Shown in pieces: positions 33,157 through 41,200 of a DNA stretch of 64,000 nt. The notes below the pieces were generated by a model that was not told where the DNA came from, made no database searches, and saw only the letters and a program-made list of their open reading frames with translations. The translations under genes were made by a program, and so were the position numbers. The DNA is from Amycolatopsis tolypomycina (lineage in GTDB: Bacteria > Actinomycetota > Actinomycetes > Mycobacteriales > Pseudonocardiaceae), in NCBI RefSeq assembly GCF_900105945.1, contig NZ_FNSO01000004.1:5146001-5210000 (forward strand), in the 5' to 3' direction. Within the stretch, counting starts at the first letter, position 1. The number at the start of each line of letters is the position of its first letter.

Positions 33157-34476
33157 GTGGGGGGACAGGTGGTGACGGCAGTGCCGTGGACCGCGGATCG
33201 CGTGGCCGGGCTGGCGCCGGATCCCGCTTCGGAGAAGGCGGGCCGGGCGCTCGCCACGCCGGCGAAGTGGTCGGGCGCGGGTGCGTCCGAAGACGCCGTG
33301 TGGGGCTTCTGCCAAGGCAGTGGCAAGAAGCCGTACCAGACGTGCGTCGAGCTCGCCGAGCCCGCGTTCCGGTGTTCCTGTCCCAGTCGGAAGTTCCCGT
33401 GCAAGCACGCACTGGGGCTGCTGATGCTGTGGGCGGCCGGGCGGGTCGACGCCGCGGAACCACCCGAGTGGGTGCACACGTGGCTGGCCGAACGCGCCGA
33501 CCGCGCGCGGCGGGCGGAGAAGCGGGCCGAGGCGGCAGGGCCGAAGGACGAGGAAGCGGCCGCCCGGCGCGCTTCCGAGCGGGCGGCCCGTGTCGAGAGC
33601 GGCGTCGCGGAGCTGAAGGTCTGGCTCACCGACCGCATCGGCGCCGGGTTCGCGGGCTTCGAGCGCACCGGCGGCGAAGAGCTGCGCACGGTCGCGGCGC
33701 GGATGGTCGACGCGCAGGCGTCCGGCCTCGCGGGCGGCCTGCGCCGGGCGGCGGGGATCGTCGGCAGGCGCGACTGGCCGGAGGCGTTGCTGGCCGAGCT
33801 GTCCCAGTTGTACCTGCTCGCCGACGCGGCCACGCGAACGGAGTCACTGCCGCCGGCGCTGGCGGAGACGGTCCGCACGCGGCTCGGGTTCTCGGTGGAG
33901 ACGGCGCGGGTCCTGGAGAGCGGCGAGCGCGTCGCGGACGAGTGGCTGATCACGGGCGCGGCGGACGAGGAGAACGACCGGTTGCTGACCCGCCGCACGT
34001 GGTTGCGCGGCCTCGCCACGGGCCGCGACGCGCTGGTGCTGTCGTTCGCGCCACCGGGCCGTCCCCTCGACACCTCCTTGCCACCGGGCCACCGGCTCAC
34101 CGCGGAGCTGGCGTTCTACCCGGGCGCGGCACCGCTGCGGGCGTTGGTGGCCGAGCGCGGGATCCCGTTGCCTGCCCCCACGGCCGAAGGCGGCTCGATC
34201 GCGGACGCACTGGCGGCGTACGCGCAGGCCATGGCGGCGGACCCGTGGCTGGAGCGCTGGCCGGTGCTGCTGTCGGCGGTGACCCCGGCCGAGCACGCGG
34301 GCGGCTGGTGTCTGTCCGAAAAGGACGGAACAGCGCTGCCACTGGTGCCGACGGCGTTCCCGTGGTCGTTGCTGGCCCTGTCGGCGGGCCGCCCGCTGAC
34401 GGTGGCGGCCGAGTGGAGCCCGGCGGGGCTGCGGCCGCTGACGTGCTGGCACGAGAACCGGGCGGTGCGGCTGTGA
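33157..34476 (+). CDS. SWIM zinc-finger protein (YehQ-like)
   Basis: A 439-residue protein. The SWIM zinc finger is CxCx6CxH with Cys73, Cys75, Cys82 and His84 (FRCSCPSRKFPCKH), preceded by a WGFCQGSGKKPY beta-strand region. The rest is an all-helical and beta region without known catalytic residues, holding EWLITGAADEENDRLLTRRT and a W-rich end. SWIM fingers bind DNA or protein. The GTG at 33157 has a GAGGGGAG site; other in-frame starts lie 54 bases upstream and 12-15 downstream. First gene of the five-gene MoxR/vWA operon. Confidence 0.85.
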   Translation: MGGQVVTAVPWTADRVAGLAPDPASEKAGRALATPAKWSGAGASEDAVWGFCQGSGKKPYQTCVELAEPAFRCSCPSRKFPCKHALGLLMLWAAGRVDAAEPPEWVHTWLAERADRARRAEKRAEAAGPKDEEAAARRASERAARVESGVAELKVWLTDRIGAGFAGFERTGGEELRTVAARMVDAQASGLAGGLRRAAGIVGRRDWPEALLAELSQLYLLADAATRTESLPPALAETVRTRLGFSVETARVLESGERVADEWLITGAADEENDRLLTRRTWLRGLATGRDALVLSFAPPGRPLDTSLPPGHRLTAELAFYPGAAPLRALVAERGIPLPAPTAEGGSIADALAAYAQAMAADPWLERWPVLLSAVTPAEHAGGWCLSEKDGTALPLVPTAFPWSLLALSAGRPLTVAAEWSPAGLRPLTCWHENRAVRL

Positions 34477-34519
34477 ACGTCCTTTCCCCGCACCACAACC
34501 GGAAACCGGAGGTCCGCCC

Positions 34520-35905
34520 GTGAAAGCCTGGGAAGATCTCGTCGGCACCGCCCTGCTCGGCACCCGGCGGCGCACCCTGGACCCCGCCGCCCAGCCACCG
34601 GCCGTCCAGGCGCTCGTCGCCGGCCGCCGGGATCCCGCCGAGCAGCTGCTCGCGGCCGCGGCCGTGCTCGCCACCTACCGCCGGGCGGGCCGGCCGCCGC
34701 TGCGGGACGTCCGGCCGCTTCCGGTGGCCGCCGAAGACGAGCGTCCCTTCGTTCCCCCGCTCGCGCGGGAACGGCTCGGGCGCCTCCTCGCCGCCAGCCA
34801 TCCCGACCTCCTGCTCGAATGGCTCGGCATCGTCGCCGGCACCGGCTACCGGGTCCCGCCGGAGACCCTGCCGCTGCTCGCCGAGGCCGCCCGCACCAAA
34901 GCCGCGCTGCGGAGCCCGCTGGCCGCCGTCGCCGGGCCGACCGGCGCCTGGCTGGGCCGGCGCAACCCCGACTGGGCCTTCCTCGCGGCACCCGCCGAAG
35001 AGCAGGCCGACGTCTGGCAGTACGGCAGCCTCGCCCAGCGTCGCCGCTGGCTGGCGGCCAAGCTCGCCGAAGAACCCGACGCCGCGCGGGAAGCCCTCGC
35101 CGCTTCCTGGAAGAGCGAGCCGGCCGACGTCCGGGCCGACTTCCTCGGCGTACTCGCCGGGCACGTCCGAGCCGCCGACGAAGCCTTCCTCGAAGCCGCG
35201 CTGACCGACCGCGCGGCCGGCGTCCGGGAACAGGCCGCCGACCTGCTCGGCCGGCTGCCCGGCACGCGCTACGGCCGCGGCATGGCCGAACGGCTCAAGC
35301 CGCTGGTCCACCGCCGGAACCGGGTCCTCACCGTCACGCTCCCCCAGGGCGAACGCGGCGACGGCACCGTCCGGCTGCGCACCCTCGTCGCGGCCGCTCC
35401 GCTGTCCTTCTGGACCGAGTTCGGCCCACCCGCCGAGGTCGTGCGGATGACCGTCGAAGGCTGCCCGGCCGCCGTGCTGCGCGACTCCTGGGCCACCGCC
35501 GCCCTGCGGCAGCGCGACGAAACCTGGGCGCAGGCGCTCATCGGCGCCGACCCCGGCGGGCGCGCCACGCCGCCGCTGCTCGGCGTGCTGAGCCCGGCGA
35601 GCCAGGCCGCCACCGTCGGGCACCTGATCAGCAGGCTGCCCGTCGAATCGTTCGCACGCCTGGTGCACGAACTGCCCCGGCCGTGGACGAAGGAGCTCGG
35701 CACCGCGCTGCTCGACTGGATCGCCCGCCAGGACGACCATCGCCTGGTCTCGCACGCCGCCGTCGTGATCGCCCGCGCGGTCCCGGCGGAGTGCCTGCGC
35801 CACCCGCTCGCCACCACCCGACTGACCATGGACGCCGGGCCCTGGCGCCGGGCGCTCACCGAAACCCTGAACTTCCGCCGCGAAATGTACGAGGAGCTCG
35901 CATGA
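34520..35905 (+). CDS. DUF5691 protein
   Basis: A 461-residue protein that begins with the conserved WEDLVGTALLGTRRR segment of DUF5691. It is almost entirely helical, with HEAT-like repeats around FLGVLAGHVRAADEAFLEAA and DRAAGVREQAADLLGRLPG, suggesting a scaffold. No enzyme motif is seen. The GTG start has a GGAGG site 7 bases upstream, and the stop overlaps the MoxR ATG. The family is found with SWIM, MoxR and vWA genes; function unknown. Confidence 0.85.
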   Translation: MKAWEDLVGTALLGTRRRTLDPAAQPPAVQALVAGRRDPAEQLLAAAAVLATYRRAGRPPLRDVRPLPVAAEDERPFVPPLARERLGRLLAASHPDLLLEWLGIVAGTGYRVPPETLPLLAEAARTKAALRSPLAAVAGPTGAWLGRRNPDWAFLAAPAEEQADVWQYGSLAQRRRWLAAKLAEEPDAAREALAASWKSEPADVRADFLGVLAGHVRAADEAFLEAALTDRAAGVREQAADLLGRLPGTRYGRGMAERLKPLVHRRNRVLTVTLPQGERGDGTVRLRTLVAAAPLSFWTEFGPPAEVVRMTVEGCPAAVLRDSWATAALRQRDETWAQALIGADPGGRATPPLLGVLSPASQAATVGHLISRLPVESFARLVHELPRPWTKELGTALLDWIARQDDHRLVSHAAVVIARAVPAECLRHPLATTRLTMDAGPWRRALTETLNFRREMYEELA

Positions 35906-36987
35906 CCGCCCCCACCGTCCTCCGGCCGCACGCCGAACAGGACCACGCCGCCGAGCTGGCCGCCCTGGCCGCCGCCGACGACCGGGCGAAGCCGCCCAAC
36001 TGGAACCTCTCGCCGTGGGCCGTCGTCGAGTACCTGCTCGGCGGCACCCTGGCCGACGGCACCGTGATCACCCCGAAGTACGTCGGCCCGCGGCGGCTGA
36101 TCGAGGTCGCCGTCGCCACGCTGGCCACCGACCGCGCGCTGCTGCTGCTCGGCGTGCCCGGCACGGCGAAGACGTGGGTGTCCGAACACCTCTCCGCCGC
36201 CATCAGCGGCGATTCGACGCTGCTGGTGCAGGGCACCGCGGGCACGTCCGAGGAGTCGATCCGCTACGGCTGGAACTACGCCCGGCTGATCGCCGAGGGC
36301 CCGAGCGCCGCCGCACTGGTCGAAAGCCCGGTGCTGCGCGCGATGCGCGACGGCAAGCTGGCCCGGCTCGAAGAGCTGACGCGCATCCCGGCCGACGTCC
36401 AGGACTCGCTGATCACCATCCTGTCCGAGAAGACGCTGCCGGTCCCCGAGCTGGGCACCGAGGTGCAGGCGCGCCCTGGCTTCAACCTGATCGCGACGGC
36501 GAACAACCGCGACAAGGGCGTCAACGAGCTGTCGAGCGCCCTGCGGCGGCGGTTCAACACCGTCGTGCTGCCGCTGCCGGACAGCGCCGAAGCCGAGGTC
36601 GAGATCGTCAGCAGGCGGGTCGCCGAGCTGGGCGCGTCGCTGAAGCTGCCCGCCGAAGCCGCCGAGCTGGCCGAGATCCGCCGCGTGGTCACGGTGTTCC
36701 GCGAGCTGCGCTCGGGCCGCACCGAAGACGGCCGCACGGCGGTGAAGTCGCCGTCCGGCACCCTGTCGACCGCCGAGGCGATCAGCGTGCTCACCGGCGG
36801 GCTCGCCCTGGCCGCCCACTTCGGCGACGGCGTGCTGCGCCCGCACGACGTCGCGGCGGGCATCCACGGCGCCGTCGTCAAGGACCCGGTGGCCGACCGC
36901 GCGATCTGGATCGAGTACCTGGAAACCGTGGTCCGCGAACGTGACGGCTGGGCCGACTTCTACCGGGCGGGCCAGGAGATCTCTTGA
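35902..36987 (+). CDS. MoxR-type AAA+ ATPase (YehL-like)
   Basis: A 361-residue AAA+ ATPase. Walker A GVPGTAKT is at residues 84-91, the Walker B-equivalent is ARLEELTRIPADVQDSLI (EE instead of the usual DE), sensor 1 is ATANN, and the arginine finger region is LSSALRRRFN. A helical lid follows with the LSTAEAISVLTGGLALAAHF block. MoxR ATPases act as chaperones that remodel vWA partners or load metals. Start ATG overlaps the previous stop (ATGA), and its stop overlaps the DUF5682 start, consistent with strict stoichiometric production. Confidence 0.92.
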   Translation: MTAPTVLRPHAEQDHAAELAALAAADDRAKPPNWNLSPWAVVEYLLGGTLADGTVITPKYVGPRRLIEVAVATLATDRALLLLGVPGTAKTWVSEHLSAAISGDSTLLVQGTAGTSEESIRYGWNYARLIAEGPSAAALVESPVLRAMRDGKLARLEELTRIPADVQDSLITILSEKTLPVPELGTEVQARPGFNLIATANNRDKGVNELSSALRRRFNTVVLPLPDSAEAEVEIVSRRVAELGASLKLPAEAAELAEIRRVVTVFRELRSGRTEDGRTAVKSPSGTLSTAEAISVLTGGLALAAHFGDGVLRPHDVAAGIHGAVVKDPVADRAIWIEYLETVVRERDGWADFYRAGQEIS

Positions 36988-39164
36988 CCACACACCTGCT
37001 CGGCATCCGCCACCACGGCCCGGGGTCCGCCCGGGCCGTGGCGACGCGGCTCGCCGAACTCGAACCCGACGTCGTCCTCATCGAGGGGCCACCCGAGGCC
37101 GATGCACTGGTCGAGCTCACCGAAGACCCGGCCATGCAGCCGCCGGTCGCACTGCTGGCCTACGCGCCCGACGACGTCTCGCGCGCCGCGTTCTGGCCGT
37201 TCGCGGTCTTCAGCCCCGAATGGCAGGCGCTCACCTACGCCCGCGCGGCCGGGATCCCGGTCCGGTTCTGCGACCTCCCGGCCGCGCACACGTTCGCCGC
37301 GCCGCCGGGCGAGCACACCGGCCCGCCGGTCGATCCGCTGGCCCTGCTGGCCTCGGCCGGCGGCTACGACGACCCGGAACGCTGGTGGGACGACGTCGTC
37401 GAGTCGCGGCGGGACAGCGAAAACCCGTTCGAGGTGATCGCCGACGCGATGACGGCGGTGCGCGAGGACGAGAAGCCGCCGCAGGGCAACGAAGCCCGGC
37501 GCGAGGCCTACATGCGCTCGGTGCTGCGGCGCACCCGCAAGGACGGCTTCGAGAACATCGCCGTCGTCTGCGGCGCGTGGCACGTGCCCGCGCTGGCCGA
37601 CCCGCTGCCGCCGGCGTCGCACGACCAGGCCGTCCTCAAAGGACTCCCGAAGCGGAAGGTCGCGTGCACCTGGGTGCCGTGGACGCACGGGCGCCTCGCC
37701 ACGGCCAGCGGCTACGGCGCGGGCGTCCGGTCGCCGGGCTGGTACCACCACCTCTTCACCACGGCCGACGACGTCACCACGCGCTGGCTGGCCGGCGTCG
37801 CCGCGGTGCTGCGGGAGGAGGACCTGCCCGTCTCGACCGCGCACGTCATCGAGGCGGTCCGCCTGGCCGAAACTCTGGCCACGCTGCGGGGCCGGTCGTC
37901 GGCCGGGCTCGCCGAGGTCACCGAAGCGACCCGGTCCGTGCTGTGCGGCGGCGACGAGGTGCAGGTCGAGCTCGTCACGCGGCGGCTGGTGGTCGGCGAA
38001 CGGCTGGGCGAGGTACCCGACCGGGTGCCGCAGCCACCGCTGGCCGCGGACCTGACCGCGACCGCCAAGCGCCTGCGGCTCAAGAAGGACCCGGTCGTCA
38101 AGGAGCTCGACCTCGACCTGCGGACGCCGGGCGGGCTCGACCGCTCGAAGCTGCTGCACCGGCTGCGGATCCTCGGCATCGAGTGGGGCAACCGGGAGGC
38201 GTCGGCGCGGCGGAACCGGGGCACGTTCCGCGAGACGTGGGCGCTGTGCTGGGAACCGTCGTTCGAGGTCGACCTGGTCGCGGCGGCGGTGTACGGCACC
38301 ACCGTGCCGTCGGCGGCCACCGCCGCGGTCCGGGGCACGGTCGAAGGCACGCCCCCGCTCGACGAGGTCACCACGGCCGTCGAAAACTGCCTCCTCGCCG
38401 ACCTGCCGGAGGCGCTGCCCGAGGCGCTCGCGGCGCTCGACGCCCGGGCGGCGGCGGACGCGGACGTCGCCCGGCTGATGTCGGCCCTGCCCGCGCTGGC
38501 CAGGGCGACCCGCTACGGCAACGTCCGCGGCACCGACACCGGCGCGCTGCGGGCGGTCGCCGACCGGATGCTGGACCGGATCTGCGCCGGCCTGCCCCCG
38601 GCCGCACACGGCATCGACGACGACGCCGCGGCCCGGCTGGCCCAGCTGGTCGACGGCGTGCACGACGCGACCTCCCTGCTCGGCGACGAGCCGAAGGAGC
38701 GCTGGCTGGCGGCGCTGGCCCGGCTGGCCGAACGGCCGTCCCTGCCCCCGCTGCTGGCCGGGCGGCTCACCCGGATCCTGCACGACGCCGGGCTGTTCGA
38801 CGCGCTCGACGTCGAACTGCGGCTGGGCCGGGCGCTGACGCCGGGCGTGGTGCCGTCGGCGGGCGCGGCGTACGTCGAAGGCTTCGTCGACGGCGGGGCA
38901 CTGCTGCTGGTGCACGACGAAGGCCTGCTGCGGGTGATCGACGCGTGGCTGGCGGCGATCGGCTCCGACGTCTTCACCGAGGTGCTTCCGTTGCTGCGCC
39001 GCACTTTCGGCGCGTTCAGCGGGCCCGAGAAGCGGGCGATCGGGCAGCGCGCGGCCGGGCTCACCGGCGCCGCGCGGGCCGTGGCGCCGGCCGACGCACT
39101 GGACGAGGACCGGGCCGAGCTCGTGCTGCCGGTCCTGGCGACGCTCTTGGGGGTGGGAGCATGA
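36984..39164 (+). CDS. DUF5682 protein (YehM-like), TraB/EreA-like N-terminal fold
   Basis: A 726-residue protein starting with TTG that overlaps the ATPase stop. The N-terminal 220 residues show HLLGIRHHGPGSARAV, PDVVLIEGPPEAD and NIAVVCGAWHVPAL: a His-Gly turn, a conserved Glu and a later G-x-x-H, resembling the active-site frame of TraB/TIKI and EreA/ChaN proteins, some of which are metal-dependent hydrolases. This resemblance is my reading, not an established assignment. The C-terminal 450 residues are helical repeats. It is the largest and least understood part of the operon. Confidence 0.85.
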   Translation: MTTHLLGIRHHGPGSARAVATRLAELEPDVVLIEGPPEADALVELTEDPAMQPPVALLAYAPDDVSRAAFWPFAVFSPEWQALTYARAAGIPVRFCDLPAAHTFAAPPGEHTGPPVDPLALLASAGGYDDPERWWDDVVESRRDSENPFEVIADAMTAVREDEKPPQGNEARREAYMRSVLRRTRKDGFENIAVVCGAWHVPALADPLPPASHDQAVLKGLPKRKVACTWVPWTHGRLATASGYGAGVRSPGWYHHLFTTADDVTTRWLAGVAAVLREEDLPVSTAHVIEAVRLAETLATLRGRSSAGLAEVTEATRSVLCGGDEVQVELVTRRLVVGERLGEVPDRVPQPPLAADLTATAKRLRLKKDPVVKELDLDLRTPGGLDRSKLLHRLRILGIEWGNREASARRNRGTFRETWALCWEPSFEVDLVAAAVYGTTVPSAATAAVRGTVEGTPPLDEVTTAVENCLLADLPEALPEALAALDARAAADADVARLMSALPALARATRYGNVRGTDTGALRAVADRMLDRICAGLPPAAHGIDDDAAARLAQLVDGVHDATSLLGDEPKERWLAALARLAERPSLPPLLAGRLTRILHDAGLFDALDVELRLGRALTPGVVPSAGAAYVEGFVDGGALLLVHDEGLLRVIDAWLAAIGSDVFTEVLPLLRRTFGAFSGPEKRAIGQRAAGLTGAARAVAPADALDEDRAELVLPVLATLLGVGA

Positions 39165-40324
39165 CGGACACCGATCGGTTGCGGCGCTGGCGGCTGGTGC
39201 TGGGCGGGGACGGCGCCGGCCCGGGGTCCGGTCTGGATGGTCAATTGTCCGATGAGGACAGTGGGGTGGACGCCGTGCTGGCCGCGCTCTACGACAAGCC
39301 CGACGAGGAGGCCGCGGGCGGGCCGCGCAGCGCGAGCCTGGGCGCGTCGGCGCCGCGGGTCGCGCGCTGGCTGGGCGACATCCGGCGGTACTTCCCGAGC
39401 ACCGTCGTGCAGGTCATGCAGCGCGACGCCGTCGACCGGCTCGGGCTCACCCGGATGCTGCTGGAGAAGGAGCTGCTGTCGGCGGTCGAGCCGGACGTCC
39501 ACCTGGTCGGCACCCTGCTGTCGCTGAACAGCGTGCTGCCCGAGGAGACCAAGGAGACCGCGCGGGAGGTCGTCCGCAAGGTCGTCACCGAGCTGGAGGA
39601 ACGGCTCGCCGAGCGCACCCGCGCGGCGATCCGGGGCGCGCTGGACAAGGCGTCGCGCACGCACCGCCCGCGGCCCGGCGACGTCGACTGGGCGCGCACG
39701 ATCCACGCGAACCTCAGGCACTACTCCCCCGACCTGCGCACGATCGTCCCGGAGAAGCTGATCGGCTTCGGCCGCCGTCAGCAGGCGGTGCAGCGGGACG
39801 TGATCCTGGCCGTCGACCAGTCGGGGTCGATGGCGGAGTCGGTGGTGTACTCGGGGCTGTTCGGCGCGGTGCTGGCGTCGATGCGGGCGCTGAAGACGTC
39901 GTTCGTCGCGTTCGACACGGAGGTCGCGGACCTCACCGAGCACCTCGCCGACCCGGTCGACGTCCTGTTCGGCACCCAGCTGGGCGGCGGCACGGACATC
40001 AACCGGGCGATCGCGTACTGCCAGGGCCTGGTCGAGCGCCCGGAGCGGACGCTGCTGGTACTGATCAGCGACCTCTACGAGGGCGGCGACGAAGAGGAGC
40101 TGCTGCACCGCATCGCCGAGCTGGCCGGCGCGGGGGTCCAGGTGGTGACGCTGCTGGCGCTGTCGGACTCGGGCGCCCCGTCGTACGACCACGAGAACGC
40201 GGCAGCACTGGCCGAGCTGGGCATCCCGGCCTTCGCGTGCACCCCCGACCAGTTCCCCGAGCTGCTGGCCGCGGCCGTACGCGGCGACGACCTGCAGGGG
40301 TGGGTGGCCCGCGAGAGCAGCTGA
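39161..40324 (+). CDS. von Willebrand factor A domain protein (YehP-like)
   Basis: A 387-residue protein. The helical N-terminal half (about 1-205) precedes a vWA domain with a perfect MIDAS: DQSGS (219-223), the threonine in GGGTDINRA (278) and the aspartate in LLVLISDLYEGG (304). MIDAS domains bind divalent metal and partner proteins, usually the MoxR ATPase. Start ATG overlaps the DUF5682 stop. Last gene of the operon; 72 bases separate it from the bL36 gene. Confidence 0.92.
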   Translation: MTDTDRLRRWRLVLGGDGAGPGSGLDGQLSDEDSGVDAVLAALYDKPDEEAAGGPRSASLGASAPRVARWLGDIRRYFPSTVVQVMQRDAVDRLGLTRMLLEKELLSAVEPDVHLVGTLLSLNSVLPEETKETAREVVRKVVTELEERLAERTRAAIRGALDKASRTHRPRPGDVDWARTIHANLRHYSPDLRTIVPEKLIGFGRRQQAVQRDVILAVDQSGSMAESVVYSGLFGAVLASMRALKTSFVAFDTEVADLTEHLADPVDVLFGTQLGGGTDINRAIAYCQGLVERPERTLLVLISDLYEGGDEEELLHRIAELAGAGVQVVTLLALSDSGAPSYDHENAAALAELGIPAFACTPDQFPELLAAAVRGDDLQGWVARESS

Positions 40325-40396
40325 GTTGCGGAATGAAACCAACCCTGCGGCGGTTGACGAGGGTGTGGGCCGGTGCCCACGGGAAGGACGCTCACC

Positions 40397-40519
40397 ATGA
40401 AGGTCCGCAGCTCGATCCGTTCGCTCGCCCGCCAGCCGGGCGCCCAGGTCATCCGGCGCGGCAACCGCGTCTTCGTGATCAACAAGGACAACCCGCGCTC
40501 GAAGGCCCGCCAAGGCTGA
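40397..40519 (+). CDS. rpmJ: 50S ribosomal protein bL36, zinc-independent paralogue
   Basis: A 40-residue ribosomal protein: [20 protein letters not shown], then [20 protein letters not shown]. It lacks the CxxC...C/H zinc ligands of the normal bL36 and contains the VFVINKxNPR.KARQG ending, so it is the cysteine-free (C-minus) paralogue that replaces the zinc form when zinc is scarce. In other actinomycetes such paralogues are under Zur control; no obvious Zur box was recognised here. A GGAAGGA ribosome site precedes the ATG. Confidence 0.92.
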   Translation: MKVRSSIRSLARQPGAQVIRRGNRVFVINKDNPRSKARQG

Positions 40520-40523
40520 CGCA

Positions 40524-40558
40524 AGCGGGCCCCGGAACCCCCGGTTCCGGGGCCCGCT
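40524..40558 (+). terminator. Hairpin terminator after bL36 gene
   Basis: A perfect 16-bp stem (arms 40524-40539 and 40543-40558) with a 3-base CCC loop begins 5 bases after the bL36 stop. The stem reads AGCGGGCCCCGGAACC and its complement. It ends the MoxR operon/bL36 transcription unit on this side. Confidence 0.85.
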
Positions 40559-40579
40559 CACGCGCGTGTCGACTCCCCG

Positions 40580-40642
40580 ATCACGCGTGATGCCCCTTCA
40601 ATCACGCGTGATGCCTCCCGGATCACGCGTGATACCCCTCAG
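40580..40642. repeat. 21-bp tandem repeat, ATCACGCGTGAT core, three copies
   Basis: Three copies of the palindrome ATCACGCGTGAT start at 40580, 40601 and 40622, spaced exactly 21 bases. The linkers (GCCCCTTCA, GCCTCCCGG, ACCCCTCAG) vary. A degenerate copy TCACGCGCGTGTCGAC precedes them at about 40558. The last unit overlaps the stop codon of the DUF6294-like gene. A related cluster lies at 63053. Confidence 0.85.
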
Positions 40643-41073
40643 CAGTGGTACTCGAGCCGCAACTGGCCGATCAGGCCGTACCACGAGGCCGGGAAGTGGC
40701 CCGTCGCCAGGAAGCGGTACTGCAGGCTGCTGTCCGGCATGTTCTGGGCGAACTTGTTCGGGTCCGGCGTGTTCGGGAAGGTGTTGCCCACCAGGCCCAG
40801 CTCGGCGCCGTTGCGGTCCATCACGTGCGCCCACATCAGCCACGCGTCGTTGTCGTCGCTGCTGGTGACCGTGCCGTCGAACGAGGCCGTCCCGTCCGAA
40901 TTCAGGATCCAGGTCGCGCCGTGGAACAGCGTGCAGTCACCGGAGTGCAGGTCACTGCCTGTCCGGAAAGTGATACCGGTCGTCGTGGCCGACGCCGGTG
41001 CGGTGACGGCGACGCCGCCGGCCAGCACGGCCAGCGCGACCGCCACCGCTTTCACCAGAGATCCCATTCGCAT
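40639..41073 (-). CDS. Secreted protein of unknown function (DUF6294-like)
   Basis: A 144-residue protein with a signal peptide (LVKAVAVALAVLAGGVAVTA, cleavage near ASATTT). The mature part of about 115 residues has FHGATWILNSDGTASFDGTV, a tryptophan-rich DDNDAWLMWAHVMDRNG stretch and two cysteines (GDCTLF and the C-terminal EYHC) likely to form a disulfide. It resembles small secreted DUF6294 proteins; activity unknown. GGGAGG ribosome site 8 bases before the ATG supports the start. Confidence 0.7.
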   Translation of the reverse strand: MRMGSLVKAVAVALAVLAGGVAVTAPASATTTGITFRTGSDLHSGDCTLFHGATWILNSDGTASFDGTVTSSDDNDAWLMWAHVMDRNGAELGLVGNTFPNTPDPNKFAQNMPDSSLQYRFLATGHFPASWYGLIGQLRLEYHC

Positions 41074-41200
41074 CAGTGTTTCCTCCCTGATCACGTGATG
41101 ACTTGTGTTCACCCACCGTGACAGACGAGAAAATCGATCACCAGCAGCCAACGGACATCGAACGCCACCCACAAAGGCCGTCTTTCCGCTGCCCGGAAAG

